This document shows, piece by piece, positions 44,817 to 55,657 of a stretch of 64,000 nucleotides of DNA. Every line of letters begins with the position of its first letter. Positions within the stretch are counted from its first letter, which is position 1. Source of the DNA: Tetragonia tetragonoides (Eukaryota; Streptophyta; Magnoliopsida; Caryophyllales; Aizoaceae); the NCBI GenBank assembly GCA_038025085.1, contig CM076140.1:38191501-38255500 (forward strand). Direction: 5' to 3'. The notes under the pieces were generated by a model. It searched no databases and was not told the origin of the DNA. It worked only from the letters and a program-made list of their open reading frames with translations. Both the position numbers and the translations under genes were made by a program.

Positions 44817-46329
44817 TTTTTTATTTCTTCTTCTTTTTATTCCTTTTCGGCCTTGTCCCTTTTTAATACCGAAAATTACTCCTTTAAATCTCTAAATCTT
44901 TATTATCATTTCATTTGATAATTCCTCTTTTATTCTACCATTTTAACTTTCGAAAATGCTAGGTTCAAAATTAGAGAAAATTAAAGATAAATAATGAATA
45001 AATGATTTTGGCCATAATGAGTCAAGATCAACTTTACGTAAGGTTGTAAATGGAAATGCAATAATAGATTTTGGGTTTTTAAGTCAAGATTAACTAGATC
45101 TTAGTTTCTTAGCCCTTTCTCCTTACACTTTCAATTATAGTCACAATTATTCTTGCTAGGGTTCTTATCATTTTAATTATGGACTTTAGGTGATAATAAC
45201 AACTTGAGCTTGTGATAAATAAAAGTACAAAGAGTTAAACATTGGTGGTGTCTCTTGGTGGTTCTCGATGGTCCGGGATCTTCACGTTCGGGTGATGGTG
45301 GAGCTAAGGTGGTGATGGCGGTGGTGAAGAAAAGAAATAGTGGAAGAGTTAGAGTTTAGAAATAAGAGTGAAATGATTATTAGAAACAAAGAAAATAATA
45401 AGGATGATTAATGCATGAGTTTGTTTAAGTGTTCTTACCTAATTAAATCTTCTTCTCTTTTCCCTTCTCTAACTTACGGTTTCCCCTTCTTCTTTCTTTA
45501 CTTCATTTTGTTCTTGTTTACTTAGAAAGATTTATGAGCTTTTGGATGAAGAATAATACAAAGAGAATATGAGAATATGAGAGAATATATGTTGGTGGTG
45601 GTGTACGGTTTTGGGAAGAGAAAAAGATGAACAAAGGTGCTCTTTGTAAGCTTTTGAAGGCTTTTGGTTTGCTTGCAAATATGGTACAAATATTTGAGGA
45701 CGAGAATATATAAGTAGCTTTTGATCTTAATTGGATTATAGCTTTGCTTTTGTTTAGTTTCATAAAGGTGAGAACCTTTTCTCTTCTTCCCTTTCTTTCT
45801 CTCTTAACAGTAACTTCCCCTCCCCCTTTATAATTTTTACTTACTTGATTTCTTAGCTTAGTTGCATTAGGAAGCAAGGGAACATGGCATGTTTTTTTAG
45901 TTTTAGCTTACTAGGCAACCAATACATGGTGTTAAAGTCAATATATGACAAGTGGAAAGCTAGAGCATGAAACATTGACAAGTAAGTAGCTTAGGTGTCA
46001 AGGGTGAATAGTAAACCGATTAGGGAAATATGAAAATTTGCTAATCCTAGCTTAACATCCTCTAATTCGGTCATCAACATAAACAAAGGCCTAATCATGC
46101 CTAAGCAAACCGTAAACATAAGTTAAGTAAGTTAATCAAGTAGTTTAGTTAATTAATCAAGTAGGTTTTAACTTTAAACGAGATTAGCATATAGTTTAGA
46201 AAATATTTACGTAAGTGCATGCATTAGACACGTTAATTACACTTAGTAAGTTAAGTGAAAAGTTTGTGCTAATTAATTACTATTTTAGTTTAATAATTGA
46301 GTTTAAATTTTCGGGATACTACAAAGGCC

Positions 46330-49300
46330 TACTAAAAGGACTGACTAATTGAGAAATTTGATTCTCAAGTATCTTGTTGTGAGTAGTCAAAGAATCAAAT
46401 TTGGAGGCCAATTGTCGGATAGACTATTGGGTGGACTCATATTGTTCATTTGGGTACTCACAAAAGTTTCCATGAGACTTTCAATGTTGGACCTTTGGGG
46501 TTGTGGTGGAGGGGTTTGAAAAATAGTTCTTCGTTGCTAAAAATCAGGAGGTTGGATGTGGGAATTTTGTGGTGCAAAGGTGTTTGATGGTAGGTTTTGT
46601 GGAGGATTTTCTGGTGGAAAGGGGGTCGGATTCCGGTAGGAAAAGTTAGGATGATTTCTCCAACCAAGATTGTATGTTTGGGAGAAAGGGTCATTTGGAG
46701 GACGGAGGTTGAAGTTATGGAGGACATTGGCTTATTCAATTGTCATCTCTTGAGTATCATTACTCATGTACACTTGCCCTTGAGGAGCTACTCGGTTGCA
46801 TTCGTTGAATTTGGTGAGAAAGAGCATCTAACTTGCTTGTCAAAAGGTGGAGCTTTCTTCATGTGTTATTGATTATAGACCAATTGCGTGTTGCAATGTG
46901 GTCTATAAATGCATCTCAAAACTGCTTTGCTCTAGATTTGAATTTGTTTTACCTGATATCATTTCTGAAAATCAGGGTGCTTTTGTTGAGGGTAAACAAA
47001 TTGTGCATAATGTGATGGTGTGTCAAGACTTGGTTAAGCATTATACTAGGAAGAATGTTTCCCCTAGGTGTATGATGAAGATTGATCTTAAAAAAGCTTA
47101 CGATTCTGTGTCTTGGGGATTTTTGCGTGATATGCTTTATGCCTTGCATTTTCCAGATAGATTTATCAATTGGGTGAATCCGGGGTGTGCTAGCTTGAAG
47201 TTAAGTCATTTATGTTTTGCGGATGACTTACGTATGTTTTGTAAAGGAGATTCTCGATCTATTATTTTTCTCTTTAGAGGATTTGCATCATTCTCAGCGG
47301 CCTCTAGGTTAACTGCAAATGCTTCTAAATCTGCCATGTATTTTGCTAATGTGCCGGATGACATTTCTAATGTTGTTACTTCCATGTCTGGGTTTACCAT
47401 TGGCACGCTTCCTTTCAAGTATCTGGGTGTGTCAATTTCTTCAAAAAGGTTGAGTGTTGCTACTTGTGACATCTTGGTTGATAAGATGATGAACAAAATC
47501 AAGCGATGGGGTTCGAGGCATTTATCATATGCTGGTAGGTGTGTTCTGGTTAATGCTGTGCTTATGAGTATTCATACTTATTGGGCTAGTATTTTTGTTA
47601 TTCCTTACTCTGTGATTTATAAAATTGTGGCCATATGTAGAAATTATTTGTGGACTGGCAAACCAACATGTGCAACTTCTTCTCTTGTTGCCTGGGATTT
47701 GGTTTGTAAACCAAAACATGGTGGAGGTTTGGGGATTAAATACGTGGCGTTGTGAAATATTGCGGCCCTGGAAAAATATGTTTGGCAAATTGCAATGAAG
47801 GCTGACAACTTGTGGGTGAATGGATTCACCATCTCTATGAGCTTGATAATTGGCAAGGGCATACTCCACCCAATGATTCTAGTTGGGTTTGGAGGAAACT
47901 GTGTGAGATTAAAAATAAATTCTTAAATGGGTATAATGGAAATGTCTGGTCTGCCAACCCGCAAAAGGGGTACTCTACTGCTTCTGGGTATAAATGGTTG
48001 CAAGGTGACTATAAGAAAGTTGGTTGGTCGAGGTGGATATGGAATAGATTGGCTACCCCCAAACACAAAATGATTTGTTGGTTCAGTGTTCTAAACAAAC
48101 TAAAAACCAAGGATAAACTTTACTCGTATGGGGTCTGTCCAGATGATGTGTGTGAGATGTGTGCTAGTGATTCATAGACTGCATCTCATGTTGTTTTCTC
48201 CTGTCCATTTAGTTCTGCTTTTCTACAGGGTGTCTGCTCGTGGCTGCACATCAGATGCTTTAAAGATGTGCAACAGATGTGGAAATGGATCTCAAGAAGA
48301 TGCATTGGGTCTAGAGTACGGAAACAGGTTATAGCTGCTGTTTTAGCATGTGTCATTTACAAAATATGGATTGCAAGGAATATTGCCTTTTGGGAAAAGA
48401 AAGTGCAGACTCCCCTTTCCTTGATTGCACAAGTGAAGAAGGAGATGAGATGGCATATTCAGAGCATTGTCCCTAAAAAAAGCTACTGCTGCTGACAAGA
48501 GTTTCATTAGCTCTATCTTTGACCATTAGTTCTTTTTATAGTCTGGCATGTACTGCATGAAAGAAATGTACGAGTGAGCTAAGAGCTTTTTTATTTATTT
48601 ATTCAATCTGTTGCCTTAGCTGGTGTGTTAGTTTACAGTGGGATTACCATAGGCGAGGGCGAGACCCTTCCTAGAAGGTAAGCGTCTAGCCTATGATAAA
48701 ATGTGGGGGTATGCCCCTATAATCTTTGTACTTAAACGATCTCTTTGGTAATATATATCACATTTTACCCTAAAAAAAAAAAAAAAAACCTTGCTTGTCA
48801 AAAGTGTCACCGCATCAAAATCAATTTTTCCACTAATCCTGTTACTACTTGGCCTATCGGAGACTATTGATATATGGTTGTTAGAGGTCATATTTCCAAG
48901 TAAGGTATTAGCTGCATTTGGTCTCAAGGTCATGATAGAGCCACCCGCGGCGGCATCAACGAACATTCTCATAGTGAGATTCAATTCACTATAGAATGTT
49001 TGAATTAGAAGCCAATGTTCAATTCCATGAGGAGCGCACTTTCTTTGAAAGTCCTTAAACCACTCCCAAGCTTCATACAATACTCTTCATCGCTATGGAA
49101 AGCATAGGTGTCATTTCTCAACTTATTGGCCAAATTCGGTGGAAAGTACCGAATCAAGAAGGCATTGGACAAAGCCTCCCATATAGTGAATGAGTTGGTC
49201 TCTTGGCTATTCAATCATCGTTTTGCCTTCCCCGCTAAAGAAAAATGGGAATAAGTGGAGGCGAAGTGCATCATCACTAACCCCGTTCATCATCAAGGTG

Positions 49301-49630
49301 TCACATTTCTCTAAGAATAGAGCAATGTGATCATTGGGGTCTTTACCAATGTTCCCATAGAATTGATCCTCCTTGATGAATGAGATGAATGAGGTTTTGA
49401 TGTCAAAGTTATTGGCCGCAATGGCCGGCCTCGTGCCACTTGAGCCAATATTTTCAACTATGGGATTAGAAAAATCCCTCAAAGATCTAGTATCTTCTCT
49501 CATGGTAGCTTGTAGTCTCTCTGTTTCTTGTTGTCTCTCTAACTCTTGTTTCCTCTTCCGTGCTTGCTTTCTAGCGGCACACAAAGTTCTTTCAACCTCG
49601 AATCCAAAGGTTCATGATTATCGGACCCTT
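46330..49630 (-). pseudogene. Athila gag, fragmented
   Basis: The N-terminal block has RKQARKRKQELERQQET and then SFIKEDQFYGNIGKDPNDHI, FLEKCDTLMMNGVSDDALRL and LFPF. The middle has WEALSNAFLIRYFPPNLANKLRN, YEAWEWFKDFQRKCAPHGI, IQTFYSEL and DAAAGGSIM. These match the order of Athila Gag (capsid region with the conserved DAAAGG). Frame shifts separate the blocks at about 49207 and 49040. A LINE then interrupts at 48789/46847. The tail at 46831-46330 is Pro/Asn-rich, including FPPENPPQN-like text, as in Athila Gag C-termini. Confidence 0.75.
46847..48789 (+). pseudogene. Third L1-type LINE fragment, 5'-truncated, 15-bp TSD
   Basis: The word CTTGCTTGTCAAAAG flanks the insertion at 46832-46846 and 48790-48804. 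It starts within RT (DYRPIACCNVVYKCISKLL), has QGAFVEGKQIVHNV and KIDLKKAYDSVSWGFL. It then jumps from INWV directly to LSHLCFADDLRMF, deleting roughly 70 residues including the GxxQGxPLSP block. KYLGVSISSKRL, GRCVLVNAVLMSI and a zf-RVT region (WLATPKHKMICWFSVLNKL, CEMC) follow, then a 3' UTR and A-run at 48772-48788. There is no RNase H domain in this family, unlike the other two LINEs here. A stop at about 47753 and others disable it. Confidence 0.85.
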
Positions 49631-50631
49631 GGCTCCTGGCACTACAAAAAAAAAAGATTAGTGACATTTTGTTTGCCACAATAGAGCAAAAAATTGCCAC
49701 AAAAATCTTTTGTGGAAAAATAAAAATTGTCACAAGAAGTGCAACAAAATAGGTTATTGTGGAAAATTTCATATTTGCCACTATACATGTGATGTTTTGT
49801 GGCAAAATGTATTTTTCCATTAAGGCTATTGTGGCAAATTTCGACTTAGCCACATAATTTATAATGGCAAATTTTGACTCATCCACAAAATTTTTGGTGA
49901 CAAATTTAGAATTAGCCACAAAATCTTTAGTGACAAATTGCAATTTGGCACAAAGAATTTGTTGAAAATTAAAATACTATAACCAGCCATTAAATTAATG
50001 GTTTAAATTCAAACCGGGTTGGGCCAATTAGTTTAGACCCAATTGATCTTTTGTAGCCCCGTAGAAGCTAGCCTTAATTGGGCCAGCAACTATAACTTTC
50101 TTGACAAATGTGGACTCTCATATTCTACTAATAGATGAAGGTGGAAGTAAATTAGTTAGGTAGTGTGGATGATGTGGGACACGCATTTTTTCCTTTGCGG
50201 TCCATTTCTCCTAGGCGCTAAAGCTGCTTCTCTTCCTTCTCATTGGTGCTGTCGATGTGGGTCATTCATCCTTGCATTGTTCAGTTGTTCCCCATTAAAC
50301 TCACATCTTCAATATTCCACTTTACTCTAATTGACTAATCTTGAAGGAAACTGCATCAAATTTGATGGAAATGTTGTACCTTTCTAGGTTTCATTAAATT
50401 ATTGTTCTTTACTTTACTTAATCAAATTGATCTCACGCTTTTAGATTAGATTTCTCCCAGTTAGGGGAAAAAATGTAGGATTTAGTGAGGAGAGAAAAGT
50501 AAGGTAGGTAGTGAGAGCTCCTTTGTTTCCACCTTTCAATTTTATTTGTGGGTTGTGGCATATTTTAGAAATTGCCACAAAAATACCACTAACTTGTGGC
50601 AATTTTCATTTTGTCACTTATATTATTCTTG

Positions 50632-51892
50632 CAAAATTACACTTGGTACCCCTCTACTTTTGGCTTTTCCAAATGGTACCCAAAACCCTTTTCCTAATCC
50701 GCATGATACTCTTGTGCTTTTACCCGTTATCAGTCCGTGTCATTTTCAGTCTTTTTCCGTTAGTCAATGATGTATTTACCAAAATACCCTTAATGAAACA
50801 AAAAAAAAATACATGTACCTTCAAACCTACCTTCAAGCTCCTTTCAACCCAAAGTCTCAAACCTCCATAACCACCGCTTTAAACACAACTTTAACCTTCT
50901 TTTATTTTCAACCTAGCATAAATATCCTTCTTACATAAATTAACCGGAAATACATCATCATCAAAATTCTTCTCAACAATTTGCTTATAATTAGAGGGCC
51001 ACTTAGATTGCCAAACAAAACCCGCCGAAGAAGCTCCATTAAAAGCCCTATTCAATTTGCCAATTTGCAAATGTCTTTACGATCCAAATTCATCAAAACC
51101 ATAGCCACTCAACTCTCAGGCAATTCTTCAACTTTTTTAGGGTCAATTTTTTTTCACCAAATTAAAAGTTGGGTCTAGATTGGACCCATCAACCAGAAAT
51201 AATAATAAAAAAAAAATCCAATTTATTATGGGTCAATTTTTTTCCTCGATTGATTTTCAATATGATTCAAATTTAAGCTTGTGGATAGTTGTGATATCGT
51301 TATTTCTTGAAGAGGGTTTTAAAGAGGACAAAGAAAACAAAAAAGGAGCATTATCAGGGATGACTTATTTTTCCCGAATAACTGAATCCAAGACTAAGAT
51401 CAAAATTGGATCTTCAGCTTGTTATGGGTCGTGTTAGGGAGCTGTTGTTGCCTCTTTTAAGGGAGGAGAGAGATTGGACAGAAAAACAAATTAGGGAGGA
51501 AATGAGACAATGAGGTGGCACCGGTTGGGGGTTTTGTGATTAAACGTGTAAGCTTTGATTCGTACAAGGGGGTGGTAATGCCTGGTGATGTGAGGAGAGA
51601 GAGGGACAGGAGGTTTTCGTGGTGGAGGTGGTTTATGATTTGAGGAGAGAGAGAGTGGGTGGTGAAAATCAAGGGTAGTTTGGTCCAAGTGTTATAACTG
51701 AAATACAAGAACAAACGGAAAATAAAAAAAATCAACTGCCACATCATAACATAACGGGAAAACTATCGGAAATGGGCAGGGATCGCATTTAATTTTTTTT
51801 CCGAGTACAAGGGTACCACGCGGAGTAGGAAAATGTTTTGGGTACCATGTGGAAAAACCAAAGGTAAAGGAGTACAATGTGGAATTTTCCTC
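50632..51892. mobile_element. Long-TIR element (MULE-like) nested in the CACTA element
   Basis: The left end (50632-50770) and right end (51892-51740, reverse complement) share TTTTCC.A.ATGGTACCCAAAAC, TTTTCCTA.TCCGC and GTACCC/ACTCTTGT in the same order. This gives imperfect inverted repeats of at least 100 bp, characteristic of Mutator-like elements. The interior carries an F-box gene fragment. A 9-bp TSD could not be identified. Confidence 0.55.
50895..51130 (-). pseudogene. Captured fragment of an F-box/PP2-A type gene
   Basis: On the minus strand the reading begins EELPES, a stop, then VAMVLMNLDRKDICKLA. A one-base deletion then shifts the frame to NRAFNGASSAGFVWQSKWPS, NYKQIVEKNFDDDVFPVN and LCKKDIYARL. 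This is the F-box (LPE.CVA.VL..L.P.DICKLA..NRAF) and the start of the linker of phloem-protein-2-A-like F-box proteins, known SCF ubiquitin-ligase adaptors. The PP2/lectin domain is not visible. A stop and the frameshift make it non-functional. It lies inside the long inverted-repeat element, the signature of transposon gene capture. Confidence 0.75.
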
Positions 51893-52070
51893 TTTTTTTG
51901 TGGCAAAATATTTATTGCCACAAAACCTAAATTTCCTTGTAGCATGTTCATGCACCCAAACAAACTGGAAAAAGAGATCAAATGCAAAAGCAAGAGAAAT
52001 CACACACACACAACACATGCTTAGTCTAGGTAATCTAACAAACGCCTATTATTGGAATAACGCCTAGCTA

Positions 52071-52086
52071 CCCGGCAACAGTGCCA
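52071..52086 (-). other. Athila primer-binding site
   Basis: On the minus strand TGGCACTGTTGCCGGG follows the LTR end after AGTTTT. It resembles the Athila consensus TGGCGCCGTTGCCGGGGA from memory. Confidence 0.75.
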
Positions 52087-52092
52087 AAAACT

Positions 52093-52844
52093 TGATAGGC
52101 CCGCAAGTGCACATGTATATCCCCGTAATAAAATATGTGCGCAGGTATATCGTCATAATAAAAATATCGAACCACAAGGAGCTATCGCTTCCAAATATTA
52201 AGTTTTCTTAAATTCAACAAGCTAAGCGGTTAAAAGTTGAATTTTTTGTAATTACAACTAAGAGCACAATCTAATAATAATGAAAATATCAAGAACTATG
52301 AAAATCTCAAGAACTAAGACCTAGGATTGACTTCACCTCCACTATAATTCCTTGATGCAAGATAAGTCTAACTAGCATGTAAAATTGAACAAATAAGCAA
52401 GGACGGAAATATTAGACCCCAACAACCCTCTCTCGACGTTTAAAAGATATACTTAAAATAACCAAATTCCTATTCTCATGGATTAAAGCTAAATCAATAG
52501 CATTAAGAACATTACAATTCCAAAATATCCCAAGACTTTCTAACCTACTTTCGTAATTTGGAAATCTTGTCAATTGTTTGAGTTCCGACAACTAACAAGT
52601 TTCTCTGGAACATGAGTTAGTCATCTAACAAATAAATAAGCACACAAACAATTGATCGCAACAATATTTTAAAACATGTTAATCAAACAAATTAGGGCGT
52701 CAAGAAACCAAGCTTTGGCTACATCAATCCTAGATGGAGAATTTAGCTACTCATGATTATAATCACAACTAGAAAGACAATGAAATTCATGTTCAATTCC
52801 AATAACCAAATTAAACTAGCAATCATCAACTAATAATTAAACTA

Positions 52845-52936
<92 letters not shown>

Positions 52937-53759
52937 AAGATGCTTCAATTGCAAACTGCAAGAACTTGAAGAGAAATCCAAACTTGCAAACTTGTTCTTC
53001 AAATTACAATAAACTAAAAGTGTTTGATTTTAATGTTACTCTAGAAAGCATAAAAGAGTTTGTAAGACAATGAGAGAGATAAAGGGGTGCTAAGAGATGA
53101 TGATACAAAATCAGGTTCTCTCCCATTTTATAGGCCACCAAATGTATCTATTCGGATTTGGATTAAAAGTCAATGGAATGGCAAAAGCTACGAATGAATT
53201 CCTGTGAAAACGGCAGCTTGCATGGTCGTGTGGAAAATTTGAAGGAAAGGTGCATGGTCGTGCAATCCAATTTCTCCAACTCTTGAGCTCACTGACTTAC
53301 GCATGGTCATGCATGTTTTCTCCAATGGAATGACAAAAGCCACGAATTAATTCCCGTGAAAACGGCAGCTTGCATGGTCGTGTGGAAAATGTGAAGGAAA
53401 GTTGCATGGTCGTGCAACCCAATTTCTACAATTCTTGAGCTCACTGACTTACGCATGGTCATGCAAGTTTTGACCTACGAACTCGCATGGCCGTGCAAGT
53501 ACAATTTTGCTAGAACTTTGTTTTTGCAGTTTACTTCTTGCTTGGTATTCTCTAAAGCATTTTCCTCGACTTCTTCCTTGATGATTGCAACTCCAAATCA
53601 TCTCCAAAGTCTCTACCAAGCAACGGGGTCTCAAAATGTCCTAAAAACACATCAAAACACAAACATACCAGAAGTAGTCATCCTTATCAAAATAATCATA
53701 AAATCTCACAAAGAAATGATATAATTATCATGAAACCAATCAAATGAGTGTGTTTATCA
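52093..53759 (-). repeat. Athila 5' LTR, 1667 bp
   Basis: On the minus strand it starts TGATAAACACACTCATTTG and ends CTATCA just before the PBS. It contains a GA microsatellite (52848-52934). The U3 contains a 152-bp tandem duplication with repeated GCATGGTCGTGC motifs (53172-53490). Confidence 0.8.
52848..52934. repeat. GA microsatellite in Athila LTR
   Basis: About 43 GA units without interruption. Confidence 0.95.
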
Positions 53760-53988
53760 CATGGAAAATAGCTCTAATTATGCACTCATCCAAACCAAAC
53801 CAGAACTGTAGGGTGTATTTATACTACTATTCATTTAGCTCGACAAAGGCTGCAATTCCTGTAACGTCCAAAAGATTTGTGTATCCCCAAACGAAATGTA
53901 GCATAGTCGATATAGTTAACATGCTTTAGGTATTGTGAATTGGGGATGAGTAATAACTAATAAATGTGTCAAATGTATAGGATTATCT

Positions 53989-54815
53989 GTAGACTACCGG
54001 GATCGCCTCCCCTCTCCCCACCTGGAGGGTGGAGGACTGCGCTCTTCGAATTCGGGTCGCGGTGGGGGAAAAAGGAGGAGAGTAGTCTAGGAAACGTCGT
54101 TGTTTGTGAATCTTTCGAGTGTGAATGCACATGAAGATTTAATCATTGTACCGGGGGCGTGATTAAGATTGCTAGAAGTCGCCACCAACTTTAAGGAGAT
54201 TTTGAACCCTTGGAATCAAGTCAATAGTCTAAAAAGACGTCAATCCGATTCCTATGCACCCCAATCCCTATTGGGGAAATTAACTTCATTAATGAGTTCG
54301 GGGGCGTGAGTACGAGTTAGGAAGGTGTTAGGCACCCAACTCGTTCGTTAACGACAACGACCTTTATTAATTAGTTCAATGCAATTATTAATGCTACGGT
54401 TCCAAACAATGTTCAATTTGTCCAAATTCCTAGATTCAACTAATGGGTTGAACAAACATTACTATTGTGACCACTTTTAACAACTTAGCAAATTTACATG
54501 CTTTTTAATGCTAAAAACGATAAATATGCTAAAACCTGCGAATTAGAAGACAAACAAGGCAATTCATCCATCATCACAAACAGGCATAATTATAATAAAA
54601 AGGCAATAAAAATAGACAATCATTCATTGGGTTTATTACAAGCTCTTTTGCTCAAAACGCGTCATGCATGTACATATCACATAAAACCAAAATCGTTAGT
54701 AATAACAAGCAAATAAATGATTTATTGAAACCCTCGGGTTGGATTACCTGGATGCTTACAATGAACTTATTGGGTTTGATGCTTGAATTATTGCTCTTGA
54801 TGAAGGTTTTAGTTT
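53989..54815 (-). repeat. Tat-type LTR fragment in minus orientation
   Basis: The reverse complement aligns with the 3' half of the solo LTR at about 56390-57179. Shared landmarks include GGTGGCGACTTCT, the stretch around CTATTGGGGAAATT and the CGGTAGTCTACA end at 53989. The start of the LTR is missing. Confidence 0.75.
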
Positions 54816-55199
54816 GTGGTTAAACTGGAAATATTCCGGGTTAAACTGGAAATGTTCTGATCTAGACCGAAATCTTTAGTTTAGCCAAAAAAAAAAAATT
54901 GCTTTGAGATATTAGTTCAGGGTTCTCTAGTGTAACTCTTCACTTTGTTTATATGCCGCACTTTCCCTCTCAGCACCTCAAATTCCTCTCACCGGCACCG
55001 TGCCAGCCTCACCACGACCCACCAAGCCACCAGTCATGCTCTAGCAGTAGCACCCCCATGACCCACCGCCCACCAGGACGGCTGTCGCGCCTAGCGCCTG
55101 CCACCACGGCTCACTGCCCACCAGCGTGTTGTCACGTCTTGAGTGCCGCAACCATCTCGTGATTCTTGTCCCTCAACCTTCAACACCTTAGTCCCCACT

Positions 55200-55233
<34 letters not shown>

Positions 55234-55647
55234 TTTGTGTTTTGAGTTTTTTTTGTTTTGTTATCCTGTTAGTTTCGTAAACAACAACCATAGCCATAGT
55301 ATATAAAAATCACTTGTATTTTTATTCATATAACAGATGTTGCTTTTTTCACTATTGAAATGAACAGAGAGTCTATAATAAATCTCCAAATTGAACATTC
55401 GTAGTAATCAAGAAAGGAATATATAGCTTAAACAATTTCTATTAAGATAAAATACAGAAAGGAAAAAGAAAAAAAAGTATAATTCAAAACTGAATTTCGG
55501 TATTTCAAATCTAGACCGGAAAAGGAACTGAAAATTCTGCTCGGGGTCGGTCTAGACCAGAATAATTTCGGTTTGGGTCCAAGTCTGCATTTTTCTTTGA
55601 TTCCGGTTCGGCTTTTCGATTCTGGTTTAGACCAGTGTTCACCCCTA
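54816..55647. mobile_element. Possible non-autonomous hAT-like element
   Basis: The right end read inward is TAGGGGTGAACACTGG, a good hAT terminus, followed by TTTGTGAA. The left side shows TTTGTGGT near 54812 and a diverged end. TCTAGACCGAAAT/GGTCTAGACC words recur at both ends. The centre (54955-55180) is C-rich without a convincing gene. A C-run plus CT microsatellite lies at 55199-55233. Confidence 0.35.
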
Positions 55648-55657
55648 TTTGTGAATG

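Larger units (their letters stand above)
42208..46323 (-). repeat. 4.1-kb LTR of a minus-strand Ty3/gypsy element (Tekay/Retand style)
   Basis: On the minus strand it begins TGTAGTATCCCG at 46323 and ends GGGGCGTTACA at 42208, with a PBS next to it. About 1 kb of its length is a Helitron cluster plus AT repeats (43764-44814). No partner LTR is visible, so the element is incomplete. The start abuts Athila gag sequence at 46324, so it inserted into that element. Confidence 0.55.
49640..51944. mobile_element. Non-autonomous CACTA (En/Spm) element
   Basis: The left end is CACTACAAAAAAAA. The right end read inward is (TG)CTACAAGGAAATTTAGG, with the terminal CA/TG degraded. Both subterminal regions hold many inverted GCCACAA/TTGTGGC words (49680-49940, 50540-50600, 51890-51925), typical of CACTA elements. 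No transposase is encoded. A second inverted-repeat element occupies its middle. The 3-bp TSD is unclear (TGG left, TGT right). Confidence 0.65.
46324..53759 (-). mobile_element. Athila-type Ty3/gypsy element, 5' LTR and gag, with two nested insertions
   Basis: Read on the minus strand: LTR (53759-52093), PBS with GGCACTGTTGCCGG, start of gag, CACTA insertion (49640-51944), gag (49639-48805), LINE insertion (46847-48789), then the gag C-terminal part to 46324. There a gypsy LTR cuts it off. Pol, envelope-like region and 3' LTR are not in the window. Confidence 0.75.

Noticed and set aside
44638..44918. Open frames of Tyr-Ile repeats on the plus strand
   Set aside because: They are translations of the TA microsatellite and have no coding signature.
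34668..46323. A single complete LTR retrotransposon with two matching LTRs
   Set aside because: The sequence starting at 34668 and that ending at 46323 differ in termini (TGTAACAATCC versus TGTAGTATCCCG) and in orientation, so they are not a pair.
54955..55162. Proline-rich plus-strand frame as a host gene
   Set aside because: Low-complexity C-rich sequence between repeats, without motif or splice support.
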